The position numbers and the translations under genes are program-made. DNA of 64,000 nt, from assembly GCA_947258435.1 (NCBI GenBank), contig CAMYID010000012.1, positions 1 through 64,000 on the forward strand, in the 5' to 3' direction. The notes under the pieces were generated by a model. The model was not told the DNA's origin. It worked only from the letters and a program-made list of their open reading frames with translations, and searched no databases. Positions within the stretch are counted from its first letter, which is position 1, and each line of letters begins with the position of its first letter. Of the stretch, positions 33,425 through 41,952 are shown in pieces. Source of the DNA: an uncultured Alphaproteobacteria bacterium (GTDB lineage Bacteria > Pseudomonadota > Alphaproteobacteria > UBA11222).

Positions 33425-34624
33425 ATGGACTTATCGCTGACGCCTGAGATTAAGGCGTTTCAAATGGAAGTGCGGGAATTTATCCGCGAAAACCTGCCCG
33501 AAGAAATTATCGAGCATAATCCGGTGGGCTTTTCCTCTAACAAGGAAAATATCCGCCGTTGGCACAGGATTCTGCATGACAAAGGCTGGGTTTCGCCAAG
33601 CTGGCCGGTCGAATATGGCGGCACCGGGTGGAGCGCCACGCAAAAGTTCATTTTTGATGAGGAACTGAGCACTTGCGGTGCACCGCGGCTCTTGCCCTTC
33701 GGCTTGTCGATGGTGGGGCCTGTCATCTACAGCTTTGGCAGCGAAGCGCAGAAGCAGCAGCATCTGCCTGGTATCCGCTCGGGCGATACCTGGTGGTGCC
33801 AGGGTTATTCCGAACCTGGCGCGGGGTCCGATCTTGCCAATCTTAAAACGACGGCGGTTCGCGATGGCGATCATTATATCGTCAATGGCCAGAAAATCTG
33901 GACGAGCTACGCGCATCAGGCGGACTGGATTTTCTGCCTTGTACGGACAGACCCGGATGTGAAACCGCAGCAAGGGATTTCCTTTCTGCTGATCGATATG
34001 AAAACGCCTGGCGTTGAGGTAAAGCCCATTGTGTCAATCGACGGCTTGCACCATCTGAATGAGACTTTTTTCTCCGATGTGCGGGTGCCGGTCGAAAACC
34101 GGATCGGTGAGGAAAACAAGGGCTGGACTTACGCAAAATTCCTGTTGATGCATGAGCGGACAAGCATTGCAGGGGTCGCCGCCTCGCGCCAGAATTTGCA
34201 GCGTATTCGTCAGATTGCAAAACAGCCTGTGCCGGGCGCCGATACAGCCCTCATCGAGGACCCTGATTTCGCGCGAAAGCTTGCGGAAATCGATATCAAG
34301 TTGACCGCACTCGAATATACCAATCTGCGCAGCCTGTCCGATCAGGAAGCGGGGCGCGCGATGGGTGCTGAAACCTCGATGCTGAAGATTGTAGGAACCG
34401 AAGTGCAGCAGGCGCTGCAGGAACTTGCGGTTGAGCTTGCGGGTATTTATGCGGCGCCCTATGTGCCGCAGGCATTTGAGGGTAGCTGGAATGAGCCGCC
34501 GATCGGCCCTGATTGGGCCATGGCCGCAACCGGGCAATATGCCTTTGGTCGGGCGGCAACGATTTATGGCGGTTCGAATGAAATTCAGCGTGGCGTCATT
34601 GCCAAGGCGGTGCTTGGCCTTTGA
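33425..34624 (+). CDS. Acyl-CoA dehydrogenase inserted in the GTA cluster
   Basis: A full-length 399-aa acyl-CoA dehydrogenase of the large-subunit type. CQGYSEPGAGSDLANL (about residues 124-139) and YIVNGQKIWTSYAHQADW follow the family pattern, and IYGGSNEIQRGVIAKAVLG closes the protein. It has no role in a phage particle. It interrupts the GTA cluster between the g3.5 and protease genes, with a weak hairpin before it and a good terminator after it (34699-34735), so it looks like an independent metabolic cassette. It resembles the enzyme at 9516 in type, but is shorter and clearly diverged. Likely substrate: a branched or ring-derived acyl-CoA. Confidence 0.93.
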   Translation: MDLSLTPEIKAFQMEVREFIRENLPEEIIEHNPVGFSSNKENIRRWHRILHDKGWVSPSWPVEYGGTGWSATQKFIFDEELSTCGAPRLLPFGLSMVGPVIYSFGSEAQKQQHLPGIRSGDTWWCQGYSEPGAGSDLANLKTTAVRDGDHYIVNGQKIWTSYAHQADWIFCLVRTDPDVKPQQGISFLLIDMKTPGVEVKPIVSIDGLHHLNETFFSDVRVPVENRIGEENKGWTYAKFLLMHERTSIAGVAASRQNLQRIRQIAKQPVPGADTALIEDPDFARKLAEIDIKLTALEYTNLRSLSDQEAGRAMGAETSMLKIVGTEVQQALQELAVELAGIYAAPYVPQAFEGSWNEPPIGPDWAMAATGQYAFGRAATIYGGSNEIQRGVIAKAVLGL

Positions 34625-34698
34625 CATCATGGTGAACTGAAAAGGGTGTCTTCCCTGCCCGGCTTGCGGGTGTAGCGCAGGCCGGGATCGCAAACTTG

Positions 34699-34735
34699 AA
34701 AGGCGGTGTTCCGAAAGGAGTGCCGCCTTTTCTTT
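34699..34735 (+). terminator. Terminator after the inserted acyl-CoA dehydrogenase
   Basis: AAAGGCGG (34699-34706) pairs with CCGCCTTT (34723-34730), followed by TCTTTT. If efficient, it would stop transcripts coming from the GTA promoter before the protease and capsid genes, unless antitermination or a second promoter exists. Confidence 0.78.
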
Positions 34736-34772
34736 TCCGCCCTCTCAGGGGCCCAGGTTTCATGGAGCCAAA

Positions 34773-35474
34773 ATGCCAAGCGACATTTATTCAGCGCAAT
34801 CGGGGCGGCCTGCTCATCCTGTCACAGTCGCCCCCGAGGTGAAATTCACCCGTCTTGCGGTGGACCGTATTGCACAGGATGGCTCGTTTGAGGGTTATGC
34901 CAGTGTTTTCGGCATTACCGATCAGGGCGGCGATATCGTCGCGCCCGGAGCATTCCGTAATTCGCTCAGAAAACGGTCTGCCGGTCAAATCCGTATGTTG
35001 TGGCAGCACGATCCGTCTGAACCGATCGGGGTGTGGGACAGGATTGCCGAGGATGCGCACGGGCTGCGCGTTCAGGGGCGGCTGCTGCCCGATATCGCGC
35101 GTGCCCGGGAATTGCTTTCCCTGATGCGCGCCGGTGCGGTCGATGGACTGTCGATCGGCTTTAGAACGATCCGCGCAAGCCAGCAGACAGGAAAAGCTGC
35201 GCGCATGCTGATCGAAGTGGATTTGTGGGAAATCTCAATCGTGACATTTCCCATGAATGAAAGCGCGCGGATTGCGGCGGTCAAACAGATCGGGACGTTG
35301 CGTGAATTCGAAGCCTTTCTGCGGGAGGCAGGGGGGCTGACCCGGGCGGAAGCGAAACGCGTCGCTGCCCGGGGTTATGCGGGGATCGCGGAACAGCGGG
35401 ATGCTGGGCCTGAACTTGCGCAGTTTGTGCAAAGGATCCAGCGCGCAAAACAGCTATTACAACTGAAAGGATGA
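34773..35474 (+). CDS. GTA prohead protease (g4, HK97 family)
   Basis: A 233-aa serine protease of the HK97/U35 type. The core runs from FEGYASVFGITDQGGDIVAPGAF (in part GYASVFGITDQGGD) through MLWQHDPSEPIG (His near residue 78), DGLSIGFRT (nucleophile Ser near 129) and WEISIVTFPMN. It trims the capsid protein and itself during head maturation. A C-terminal helical tail (residues 185-233) is longer than the catalytic core needs. It starts about 149 bases after the inserted gene, beyond the terminator. Confidence 0.92.
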   Translation: MPSDIYSAQSGRPAHPVTVAPEVKFTRLAVDRIAQDGSFEGYASVFGITDQGGDIVAPGAFRNSLRKRSAGQIRMLWQHDPSEPIGVWDRIAEDAHGLRVQGRLLPDIARARELLSLMRAGAVDGLSIGFRTIRASQQTGKAARMLIEVDLWEISIVTFPMNESARIAAVKQIGTLREFEAFLREAGGLTRAEAKRVAARGYAGIAEQRDAGPELAQFVQRIQRAKQLLQLKG

Positions 35475-35478
35475 TCAG

Positions 35479-36762
35479 GTGACGAATGACATTGATGGCG
35501 CGACAAGTGCGCCTGAAAACAAAAGTCTGAGCCGGCCGGCAATTGGCGAGGTGCAGGCGGCATTCTCTGAATTCATGGAAAGCTTTGAGGAGTTCAAAAC
35601 GGCAAATGACCTCCGGCTGGCAGAGCTTGAAAGCCGCACCGGCAGCGATGTGCTGACTGAGGAAAAGGTCAGGCGCATCAACCATGCCCTTGATACGCAA
35701 AAAAGGGCCCTCGATGAGTTGACGCTTGCGCGCGGTCGCCCGGCGCTGGCCGGACAGGAAGACAGGGCCGGCCATCTCTCGCCGGTCGCCTGTGAACATA
35801 AGGCCGGTTTTGAAGGTTATATGCGTGCCGGCACCGATCAGGGATTGCGCGCGCTCGAGGCCAAGGCCCTGTCCGCCGGTTCCAATCCGGATGGCGGTTA
35901 TCTGGTGCCCGAGGAAACCGAAACCGCGATTGACGGGCTATTGCGCAAGGCTTCGCCTGTTCGTGCGCTCGCCACGGTGCGCAAGATCAGCGGCAACAGC
36001 TACAAGAAGCCCTTTGCGACAAGCGGTACCGCCACGGGCTGGGTTGGGGAAACAGGCGCGCGGACGCAGACCGATACGCCGACGCTGGCCGAGCTCGATT
36101 TTCCGGCAATGGAGCTTTATGCCATGCCGTCCGCCACGCAGACTTTGCTTGATGATGCGGCAGTCGATACAGAAGCCTGGCTTGCCGAAGAAGTGCAGGC
36201 CGCCTTTGCCGAACAGGAGAGCACAGCTTTTGTAACCGGCGACGGGGTGAACAAACCCAAAGGTTTTCTCGACTATACGACGGTGGCTAATGCCAGCTGG
36301 AGCTGGGGCAATGTCGGCTATGTCGCGTCAGGCGCGGCAGGCGCGTTTGCGGCATCCGATCCCGGTGACACGCTGATCGATCTGATTTACAGCTTGCGGC
36401 AGGCCTACCGCGCCAACGCGCATTGGGTGCTCAATCGGAATGTTCAGGCCGAAATACGCAAGTTCAAGGATGCGGATGGCAATTATCTCTGGCAGCCGGG
36501 AGTGCAAGCCGGGCAGCCCGCATCATTGCTCGGTTATCCTGTGAGTGAATCCGAGGATATGCCCGATATTGCCGCCGACAGCCTGAGTATTGCGTTCGCC
36601 GACTTTCGGCATGGCTACCTCATTGTCGACAGGCTTGGTGTGCGGGTGTTGCGTGATCCGTATACTGCAAAACCATATGTGCTGTTCTACACCACCAAGC
36701 GGGTTGGCGGTGGCATTCAGAATTTCGAGGCGATCAAGCTTATGAAATTCGCCACTAGCTGA
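35479..36762 (+). CDS. GTA major capsid protein (g5, HK97 fold)
   Basis: A 427-aa HK97-type capsid protein. The first 115 or so residues are helical and charged (scaffolding/delta domain, to be removed by the protease), with a mature start near LRALEAKALSAGSNPDGGYLVP. Conserved parts include GWVGETGARTQTDTP, ELYAMPSATQTLLDDAAVD and EQESTAFVTGDGVNKPKGFL (in part FVTGDGVNKPKGF). It would form the small GTA head. Start GTG or an equivalent codon just after the protease stop with AAAGGATGATCAGG upstream. Confidence 0.95.
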   Translation: MTNDIDGATSAPENKSLSRPAIGEVQAAFSEFMESFEEFKTANDLRLAELESRTGSDVLTEEKVRRINHALDTQKRALDELTLARGRPALAGQEDRAGHLSPVACEHKAGFEGYMRAGTDQGLRALEAKALSAGSNPDGGYLVPEETETAIDGLLRKASPVRALATVRKISGNSYKKPFATSGTATGWVGETGARTQTDTPTLAELDFPAMELYAMPSATQTLLDDAAVDTEAWLAEEVQAAFAEQESTAFVTGDGVNKPKGFLDYTTVANASWSWGNVGYVASGAAGAFAASDPGDTLIDLIYSLRQAYRANAHWVLNRNVQAEIRKFKDADGNYLWQPGVQAGQPASLLGYPVSESEDMPDIAADSLSIAFADFRHGYLIVDRLGVRVLRDPYTAKPYVLFYTTKRVGGGIQNFEAIKLMKFATS

Positions 36763-36768
36763 GTTCCC

Positions 36769-36812
36769 GGCAGGCTGCGCGGGAACCAAGTTGGTTTCTT
36801 GTGCGGCCTGCC
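36769..36812 (+). promoter_or_regulatory. Long hairpin between the capsid and g6 genes
   Basis: GGCAGGC (36769-36775) pairs with GCCTGCC (36806-36812) and inner AACCA/TGGTT pairs extend it; an alternative GTTCCCG/CGGGAAC stem overlaps. It is followed by CTCTTT. Placed after the capsid gene, it could protect the upstream mRNA or partly stop transcription, keeping capsid higher than connector proteins. Confidence 0.5.
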
Positions 36813-36862
36813 CTCTTTCAATTGCCTTTGGTTCAATCCGAAAGCCTGCGGGGTTCATTCAC

Positions 36863-37459
36863 ATGCCAATTGACTACAGCCTGAAGCTGCTGTCGCCACC
36901 GGTTGTCGAGCCGGTCACCGAAGCCGAGGTCATGGCGCATTTGCGCCTTGAAACAAGCGGGGAAAGTGCATTGCTGGACAGGTTGACGGCAGCGGCGCGC
37001 CGGCAGGTGGAAAGCTGGACCGGGCGTGCGCTGATGACGCAAAGCTGGCGCTGGTCACTTGATCGGTGGCCCGGTGGCCGCAATTGTATCCTTACACTTC
37101 CCAGGCCGCCAATGCAGTCGCTCGATCAGATTCTCCTGTTCGATGCGCAGGGACAGTCGGCTGTGTGGGATACGCAGAATTACGATGTGGATGCGGGAGA
37201 TGATCCGGCCCGGCTTCTCCTGCGCGTTGGCTGCCTGCCGCCGCAGCCCGGGCGTCAGATCGCCGGCATCGCGATCGATTTTACCTGCGGTTACGGCGTG
37301 GCGGGATCCGATGTTCCGGCACCGATCCGCCAGGCGATCCTGATGCTGACGGCCCATTACTATGAAAATCGCGAGCTCGCGGCCCCGGCTGACAGGACAA
37401 TGACTTTGCCGCAGGGCCCCGCTGCGCTGCTTGCACCCTATAAGGCTGTGAGGCTTTAG
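36863..37459 (+). CDS. GTA head-tail adaptor (g6)
   Basis: A 198-aa connector of the gp6/DUF-type found in GTAs. VVEPVTEAEVMAHLRLE (about residues 12-28) and RRQVESWTGRALMTQSW are the family's conserved helices, followed by beta strands and IRQAILMLTAHYYENRE. It binds under the portal. I place the start at ATG 36863 (MPIDYSLKLL); an earlier in-frame start at 36791 would run through the hairpin after the capsid gene. Confidence 0.88.
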   Translation: MPIDYSLKLLSPPVVEPVTEAEVMAHLRLETSGESALLDRLTAAARRQVESWTGRALMTQSWRWSLDRWPGGRNCILTLPRPPMQSLDQILLFDAQGQSAVWDTQNYDVDAGDDPARLLLRVGCLPPQPGRQIAGIAIDFTCGYGVAGSDVPAPIRQAILMLTAHYYENRELAAPADRTMTLPQGPAALLAPYKAVRL

Positions 37460-37461
37460 CC

Positions 37462-37782
37462 ATGATCGGTGATTTGCGGCATCGCATCACGCTGCAACAG
37501 GCGGTGGATACCCCGGATGCGGCCGGTGGCAACGCGCGAAGCTGGCAGGATATTGCGACGCTTTGGGCCGAAATCGAGCCATTGTCCGGTGGTGAGAAGG
37601 TTCAGGCGATGGCTGTTACGGCGACGCAGAAATACCGTCTGCGGCTGCGCTATCGCGCCGATATCACAACTGCGCAACGGTTCGTTCGCGACGGGCAGGT
37701 CCTCAATATTCATGCCGTCCGCGATCGGGATGAACGTCAGCGCTGGCTTGAATGTCTGTGCGAGTCTGAAACCGCCGGATGA
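37462..37782 (+). CDS. GTA head closure / stopper protein (g7)
   Basis: A 106-aa protein of the phage head-closure family: MIGDLRHRITLQQ at the start, WQDIATLWAEIEPLSGGE in the middle, and FVRDGQVLNIHAVRDRDER towards the end are the family's hallmarks. It sits between the adaptor and the tail terminator and closes the connector after packaging. It starts two bases after the g6 stop. Confidence 0.9.
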   Translation: MIGDLRHRITLQQAVDTPDAAGGNARSWQDIATLWAEIEPLSGGEKVQAMAVTATQKYRLRLRYRADITTAQRFVRDGQVLNIHAVRDRDERQRWLECLCESETAG

Positions 37783-37859
37783 AGCTGCGGGGGCCGGTTC
37801 CGATGATCCGCGTCCCGCTATCTCAACGACTGAAAATCAATCAAGGGGGGGGACAGCCC

Positions 37860-38246
37860 ATGACAGCGGCCGGATGGGAGCTGCAACAGGCGATCTATGC
37901 GCAGCTCGACAGCAATTCAAGTTATGCCGTCTACGACCATGTGCCGCCGCAGGCACCCTTTCCCTTTATCGTTGTGGGGGATGCGACGGCCAATGAGTGG
38001 GGCGCGGGCGAGCTTGATGGCGAAGAGCATGCGCTCAGCATACATATCTGGTCGCGCTATCAGGGTCGGATGCAGATGAAGCAGATGATGGGCGAGGTGA
38101 AGGCCGCGCTCGCACTGCCACTGCCGCCACTTACCGGGCATGTGCTCGTTGATCTCAGATTCGTCTTTGCCGATGAATTTCCCGACCCGGACGGGATTTC
38201 CCGCCATGGGGTCGTCCGGTTTCGCGCGCTTACCCATCCAGCGTAG
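37860..38246 (+). CDS. GTA tail terminator (g8, DUF3168)
   Basis: A 128-aa DUF3168 protein: LQQAIYAQLDSNSSYAVYDH, APFPFIVVGD and HALSIHIWSRYQGRMQMKQM are typical. It caps the tail tube and joins it to the head. I start at ATG 37860, preceded by GGGGGGG, which gives the family's usual length; a start at 37779 overlapping the g7 stop would add 27 untypical residues but cannot be excluded. Confidence 0.85.
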   Translation: MTAAGWELQQAIYAQLDSNSSYAVYDHVPPQAPFPFIVVGDATANEWGAGELDGEEHALSIHIWSRYQGRMQMKQMMGEVKAALALPLPPLTGHVLVDLRFVFADEFPDPDGISRHGVVRFRALTHPA

Positions 38247-38279
38247 GCGCGGTTTCAATCTACTTTCAAGGAGGCGCAT

Positions 38280-38693
38280 ATGGCGGCGCAAAAAGGAAGG
38301 GACCTGCTGCTCAAAGTGGACAGCACGGGAGCGGGAGCGTTCAGCACGGTCGCGGGTTTGCGTGCCCGGAGCCTGAACCTGAACGCGCGGCCCGTTGATA
38401 TTACCAATGCGGATTCTGCCAATGGCTGGCGGGAAATGCTGGCCGGTGCCGGAGTGAAAAGCGCGGCGATAAGCGGTTCGGGCGTGTTTCTCGATGCCGC
38501 AGCCGATGAAACCGCGCGCAGCTACTTCTTTAATGGCACGATCCGCGAATGGCAGATCATTTTGCCCGATTTTGGAACAATCGAAGGTCTGTTTCAGATT
38601 ACCGGGCTTGAGTTCAACGCCGACCATGACGGTGAAGTAAGCTACAGCCTGTCGCTTGAGAGCGCCGGTGAACTCAGCTTTGTGGCGGCTTGA
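38280..38693 (+). CDS. GTA major tail tube protein (g9)
   Basis: A 137-aa tail tube protein of the TP901-1/GTA type. GRDLLLKVDSTGAGAFSTVA at the start, RARSLNLNARPVDITNADS and WREMLAGAGVKSAAISGSG in the middle, and LEFNADHDGEVSYSLSLESA near the end match GTA g9 proteins. Hexamer rings stack to form the tail tube. The start follows AAGGAGGCGCAT, one of the best ribosome sites in the cluster, as expected for an abundant protein. Confidence 0.92.
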   Translation: MAAQKGRDLLLKVDSTGAGAFSTVAGLRARSLNLNARPVDITNADSANGWREMLAGAGVKSAAISGSGVFLDAAADETARSYFFNGTIREWQIILPDFGTIEGLFQITGLEFNADHDGEVSYSLSLESAGELSFVAA

Positions 38694-38695
38694 CT

Positions 38696-39076
38696 ATGGC
38701 AAACCGGCATCGCGGTGAAATCACTGCTTATTTCGACGATCAACCTTACATTCTCTGCCTCACGCTCGGCGCGCTTGCCGATCTGGAGGAGCAGCTCGGG
38801 GAAGAGGATATCCTGTCGCTTGCCAGGCGTTTCGAAAGCGGGCGGATCAGCGCGCGCGAGGCCCGAGCGGTTATTGCCGCGGGGCTGCGGGGGGCCGGGC
38901 ATACGCTTTCGGATTCTGAAATCGACAGATTGACTGCGGGTCAGGGTGTGCCCGGCTGGCTGGGGATCGTGATCGAACTGTTGCAGGCAGCTTTTGGTGT
39001 CACGACAACTGACGAACAGGCCGGGGCGCTGCCGGGGGAGGGGGCGCCTTTGTCCCCTTTCCCTGGCGGCGGGTAA
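38696..39076 (+). CDS. GTA tail assembly protein (g10)
   Basis: A 126-aa protein of the GTA-gp10 family: NRHRGEITAYFDDQPYILCL, GALADLEEQLGEEDILSLARR (in part) and ISAREARAVIAAGLRGAG are recognisable. Together with the next small gene it takes the place of phage tail assembly chaperones. It starts two bases after the g9 stop region and overlaps the next start by one base. The C-terminus is rich in Gly and Pro. Confidence 0.88.
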   Translation: MANRHRGEITAYFDDQPYILCLTLGALADLEEQLGEEDILSLARRFESGRISAREARAVIAAGLRGAGHTLSDSEIDRLTAGQGVPGWLGIVIELLQAAFGVTTTDEQAGALPGEGAPLSPFPGGG

Positions 39077-39315
39077 TGCAGGCAGGGCTTGGCCTGCTGC
39101 GTCTGACACCCGCCGCTTTCTGGACGATGACCCCTGTTGAGCTTCAAACCGCACTGGATGGGCTTTCCGGTGTAGCGCATCGGGGCAGGGCCGCGTCCGT
39201 GACCCGCGCCGATCTTGCGCGGCTGAATGCGCGGTTCCCCGATAAGGCTCCGCCCCCAATACTGGTGCCGGATTTGCCCAATAACCGAGAGAATGAACAT
39301 GGAAGATCGCGGTAA
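39076..39315 (+). CDS. GTA tail assembly chaperone (g10.1)
   Basis: A 79-aa protein: GLLRLTPAAFWTMTPVELQT, then SVTRADLARLNARFPDK. This matches the short GTA/phage chaperone family (TIGR02216-like) found between g10 and the tape measure gene. It starts at the last base of g10 and its end overlaps the tape measure start by 17 bases. It should help tape-measure folding or tail assembly. Confidence 0.85.
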   Translation: MQAGLGLLRLTPAAFWTMTPVELQTALDGLSGVAHRGRAASVTRADLARLNARFPDKAPPPILVPDLPNNRENEHGRSR

Positions 39316-39964
39316 CACAATGACTGCGCGGGAGAACGTGCAGCTGGATCTGGATTCAGACCGGCTCAAACGTAATCTGACGGAGCTGCGCGTGCGGACC
39401 CGCGAATTTCGTGAGGATCTGCGGGAGGTTTCGCGCGCGGGGCGTGAAACCGGGCAAACGCTCAGCCGCGCCTTTGGTGATGCGATTCTGCGCGGCAGGA
39501 ATTTATCCGATGTTGTTAAGGGGCTTGCCCTTCGGTTGAGCGAGCAGGCACTGAACCGGGCGCTCGATCCGGTGGGGGACGCGCTTGGCAATGCACTCAC
39601 AACGGGGCTTGAAGGGCTGTTCGCGCGCGGCTTTTCCTCGGTTCAGGCAAATGCAAGGGGTAACGCCTTCGCGCATGGCAAGATCGTGCCGCTAGCGCGC
39701 GGCGGGGTCGTTGACGGACCCACCTTTTTCCCGATGCGTGGCGGGGAAACCGGGCTGATGGGAGAAGCAGGGCCAGAGGCGATTATGCCCCTGACCAGAG
39801 GCGCCGACGGTAAGCTTGGTGTGCGCACCCGGGGCGGAGGACAGAATGCTGTCACGATCAATTTCAATGTCACGACACCGGATGCCGCAAGCTTCCAGCG
39901 TTCGGAATCGCAGATTGCAGCCATGCTCAACCGGGTTGCCGAACGCGGTGCACGCAATCAGTAG
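39299..39964 (+). CDS. GTA tape measure protein (g11)
   Basis: A 221-aa tape measure protein, short as in other RcGTA-like elements, consistent with a short tail. The N-terminal half is helical (VQLDLDSDRLKRNLTELR, then REFREDLREVSRAGRETGQ), the central segment ALNRALDPVGDALGNALTTG is hydrophobic, and GEAGPEAIMPLTRGADGKLG in the C-terminal half is a hallmark of phage and GTA tape measures. I start at ATG 39299; a longer reading from 39227 lies entirely within g10.1. Confidence 0.88.
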   Translation: MEDRGNTMTARENVQLDLDSDRLKRNLTELRVRTREFREDLREVSRAGRETGQTLSRAFGDAILRGRNLSDVVKGLALRLSEQALNRALDPVGDALGNALTTGLEGLFARGFSSVQANARGNAFAHGKIVPLARGGVVDGPTFFPMRGGETGLMGEAGPEAIMPLTRGADGKLGVRTRGGGQNAVTINFNVTTPDAASFQRSESQIAAMLNRVAERGARNQ

Positions 39965-39975
39965 GGGACGGAATG

Positions 39976-40608
39976 ATGGCCTTTCATGAAGTGCGGTTCC
40001 CCACCGGAATCAGTATTGGATCGCGTGGCGGGCCTGAACGGCGGACAGAGATCGTGACGCTTGGCAGCGGTCATGAGGAACGCAACAGCTCGTGGGCGGA
40101 TTCACGTCGGCTTTTCAATGCGGGTTATGGCGTCCGCTCGCTCGACGATATTTATCTCATCATCGCATTTTTCGAAGCACGCCGTGGCCGGTTGCATGGC
40201 TTTCGGTTTCGCGATTTCAGCGATTGGAAGTCGGGATCGCCAGGCGGTCTGATTACGCCGATGGATCAGCCGCTGGGGACAGGTGATGGTGCGACCACGC
40301 AATTCCAGCTCTCAAAAACCTATGCCAGCGGTTCGCAAAGTTACCTACGTCCGATCAGCAAAGCTGTTGCCGGCACGGTGCGGATTGCAGCCGATGCATT
40401 CGAGTTGACGACAGGAACAGATTTCGGCGTCGATAGCAGTACAGGGCTTGTGACATTCACCGCCCCGCCTGCCAGCGGTGCGGTGCTGACCGCCGGTTTT
40501 GAGTTTGATGTTCCGGTCCGGTTCGATCAGGACCGGCTGGAAATCGACCTGGCAAGTTTCAATGCCGGGCAAATCCCCGACATCCCGCTGAGGGAGATCA
40601 GAATATGA
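39976..40608 (+). CDS. GTA distal tail protein (g12, DUF2460)
   Basis: A 210-aa DUF2460 protein. AFHEVRFPTGISIGSRGGPE, GHEERNSSWADSRRLFNAGY (in part) and FFEARRGRLHGFRFRDFSDW are the family's conserved N-terminal pieces; FDVPVRFDQDRLEIDL closes the protein. It forms the ring connecting the tail tube to the baseplate hub. ATG at 39973 or 39976 is possible after GGGGACGGA. It overlaps g13 by four bases. Confidence 0.92.
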   Translation: MAFHEVRFPTGISIGSRGGPERRTEIVTLGSGHEERNSSWADSRRLFNAGYGVRSLDDIYLIIAFFEARRGRLHGFRFRDFSDWKSGSPGGLITPMDQPLGTGDGATTQFQLSKTYASGSQSYLRPISKAVAGTVRIAADAFELTTGTDFGVDSSTGLVTFTAPPASGAVLTAGFEFDVPVRFDQDRLEIDLASFNAGQIPDIPLREIRI

Positions 40609-41501
40609 AGCAAATCAATGCCGCATTTGCCGCGCATCTGAGTAGCGGTGTCACCACAATCTGTCATTGCTGGAAATTGACACGACGTGACGGGGTAAGC
40701 CGCGGCTTTACCGATCATGACCGGGATCTGAGCTTTGACGGGGTGAGTTATATGGCTGTCAGTGGTTTCACCGCGGGTATGATCGAAACCTCGCTGGGGC
40801 TTAGTGTCGATAATCTTGAAGCTGTGGGGGCGTTGAGCGATTTGAGCATCAGCGAAGCGGATCTTGCGGCGGGCCTTTACGATGATGCGGAAGTCCTGAT
40901 TTACCGCGTCAACTGGCAGGATACAGATCAGCGCGTGGTCATGCGCGCGGGCAATTTGGGTGAGGTGACGCGTGGTCCATCGGCTTTCCGTGCCGAATTG
41001 CGCGGGCTTGCCCATCGTCTCAACCAGCCGCAGGGACGGTTGTTTCAGTATAGCTGTGACGCCGATCTCGGAACACCGCGCTGTGGCGTTGATCTTGCGG
41101 GCACAGATTTTGTCGGGACAGACATTGTTGCCGCCCCGATCACCCCCGATATCCGTCGCCGCTTTTCTGCTCAGTCGCTTGACGGCTTTGCCAATGGCTG
41201 GTTCAGCCGCGGCCGGCTGTCATGGCAGTCCGGCGTCAATACCGGGCTGTCGATGGAGGTAAAACTGCATACAAATTCCGCCGGTATTGTCAGCTTCGAA
41301 TTGTGGCGCGACATGCCAGCCGATATCGCCGCCGGTGACAGCTTTACGGTGAGCGCGGGTTGCGACAAGCAGTTCAGCACCTGCAGCGCCAAATTTGCAA
41401 ATGCCGTCAATTTTCGCGGTTTTCACCTGATGCCGGGAAATGACTGGGTGCAGTCATACCCCTCCCAGGGCGAAGGTAATGACGGGGGAAGCCTGCGATG
41501 A
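40605..41501 (+). CDS. GTA baseplate hub protein (g13, DUF2163)
   Basis: A 298-aa DUF2163 protein. WKLTRRDGVSRGFTDHDRDL (about residues 23-42) and the C-terminal FHLMPGNDWVQSYPSQ are family signatures. Four Cys in YSCDADLGTPRCGVDL and CDKQFSTCSAKF match the positions that hold an iron-sulfur cluster in the GTA hub structure, as far as I recall. It forms the trimeric hub at the tail tip. It overlaps both neighbours by four bases. Confidence 0.92.
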   Translation: MKQINAAFAAHLSSGVTTICHCWKLTRRDGVSRGFTDHDRDLSFDGVSYMAVSGFTAGMIETSLGLSVDNLEAVGALSDLSISEADLAAGLYDDAEVLIYRVNWQDTDQRVVMRAGNLGEVTRGPSAFRAELRGLAHRLNQPQGRLFQYSCDADLGTPRCGVDLAGTDFVGTDIVAAPITPDIRRRFSAQSLDGFANGWFSRGRLSWQSGVNTGLSMEVKLHTNSAGIVSFELWRDMPADIAAGDSFTVSAGCDKQFSTCSAKFANAVNFRGFHLMPGNDWVQSYPSQGEGNDGGSLR

Positions 41502-41935
41502 GTGCGGACCGGATTATTGCCACCGCGCGGAGCTGGATCGGCACGCCCTATCAGCATCAGGCCTCATGCAAGGGGGCGGGATGCGATTGTCTGGGGCTAA
41601 TTCGCGGGGTGTGGCGCGAACTTTACGGTGGTGAGCCTGAAACGCCGCCGCCTTATGCGATGGATTGGGCCGACACCGGAGGTGCCGAGACGATGCGGGA
41701 TGCCGCGCGGCGGCACCTGCAGGAGATTGCGGTTGATCAGGCAGGCCCCGGTGATGTGTTGCTGTTCCGCCTGTTGCGCCGGGGGCCGGCGCGGCACGCA
41801 GGCATTCTGAGCGGCAAGGGTATGTTGATCCACGCCTATTCGGGATTTGCGGTGCGGGAAGAACCGCTCGATCGCTGGCGGCGGCGCATTGCCTATGCCT
41901 TTCGCTTTCCTGTGGCTGACAGGCCGGCTTCCTAA
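41498..41935 (+). CDS. GTA tail peptidase (g14, NlpC/P60)
   Basis: A 145-aa NlpC/P60 cysteine peptidase. IGTPYQHQASCKGAGCDCLG (about residues 13-32) contains the catalytic Cys in GCDCLGL, and RHAGILSGKGMLIHAY (about 97-112) the catalytic His. It should cleave cell-wall peptide bonds to let DNA pass into the recipient periplasm. It overlaps g13 by four bases. The analogous protein of the prophage is at 3804-4220. Confidence 0.92.
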   Translation: MSADRIIATARSWIGTPYQHQASCKGAGCDCLGLIRGVWRELYGGEPETPPPYAMDWADTGGAETMRDAARRHLQEIAVDQAGPGDVLLFRLLRRGPARHAGILSGKGMLIHAYSGFAVREEPLDRWRRRIAYAFRFPVADRPAS

Positions 41936-41952
41936 TTCAGGGCATCTGCATT

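Noticed and set aside
33425-34624. The acyl-CoA dehydrogenase in the GTA cluster as a phage structural gene
   Set aside because: The complete set of family motifs (EPGAGSD, NGQKIW, GGSNEIQR) shows a normal flavoenzyme, and no GTA gene is missing at this place.
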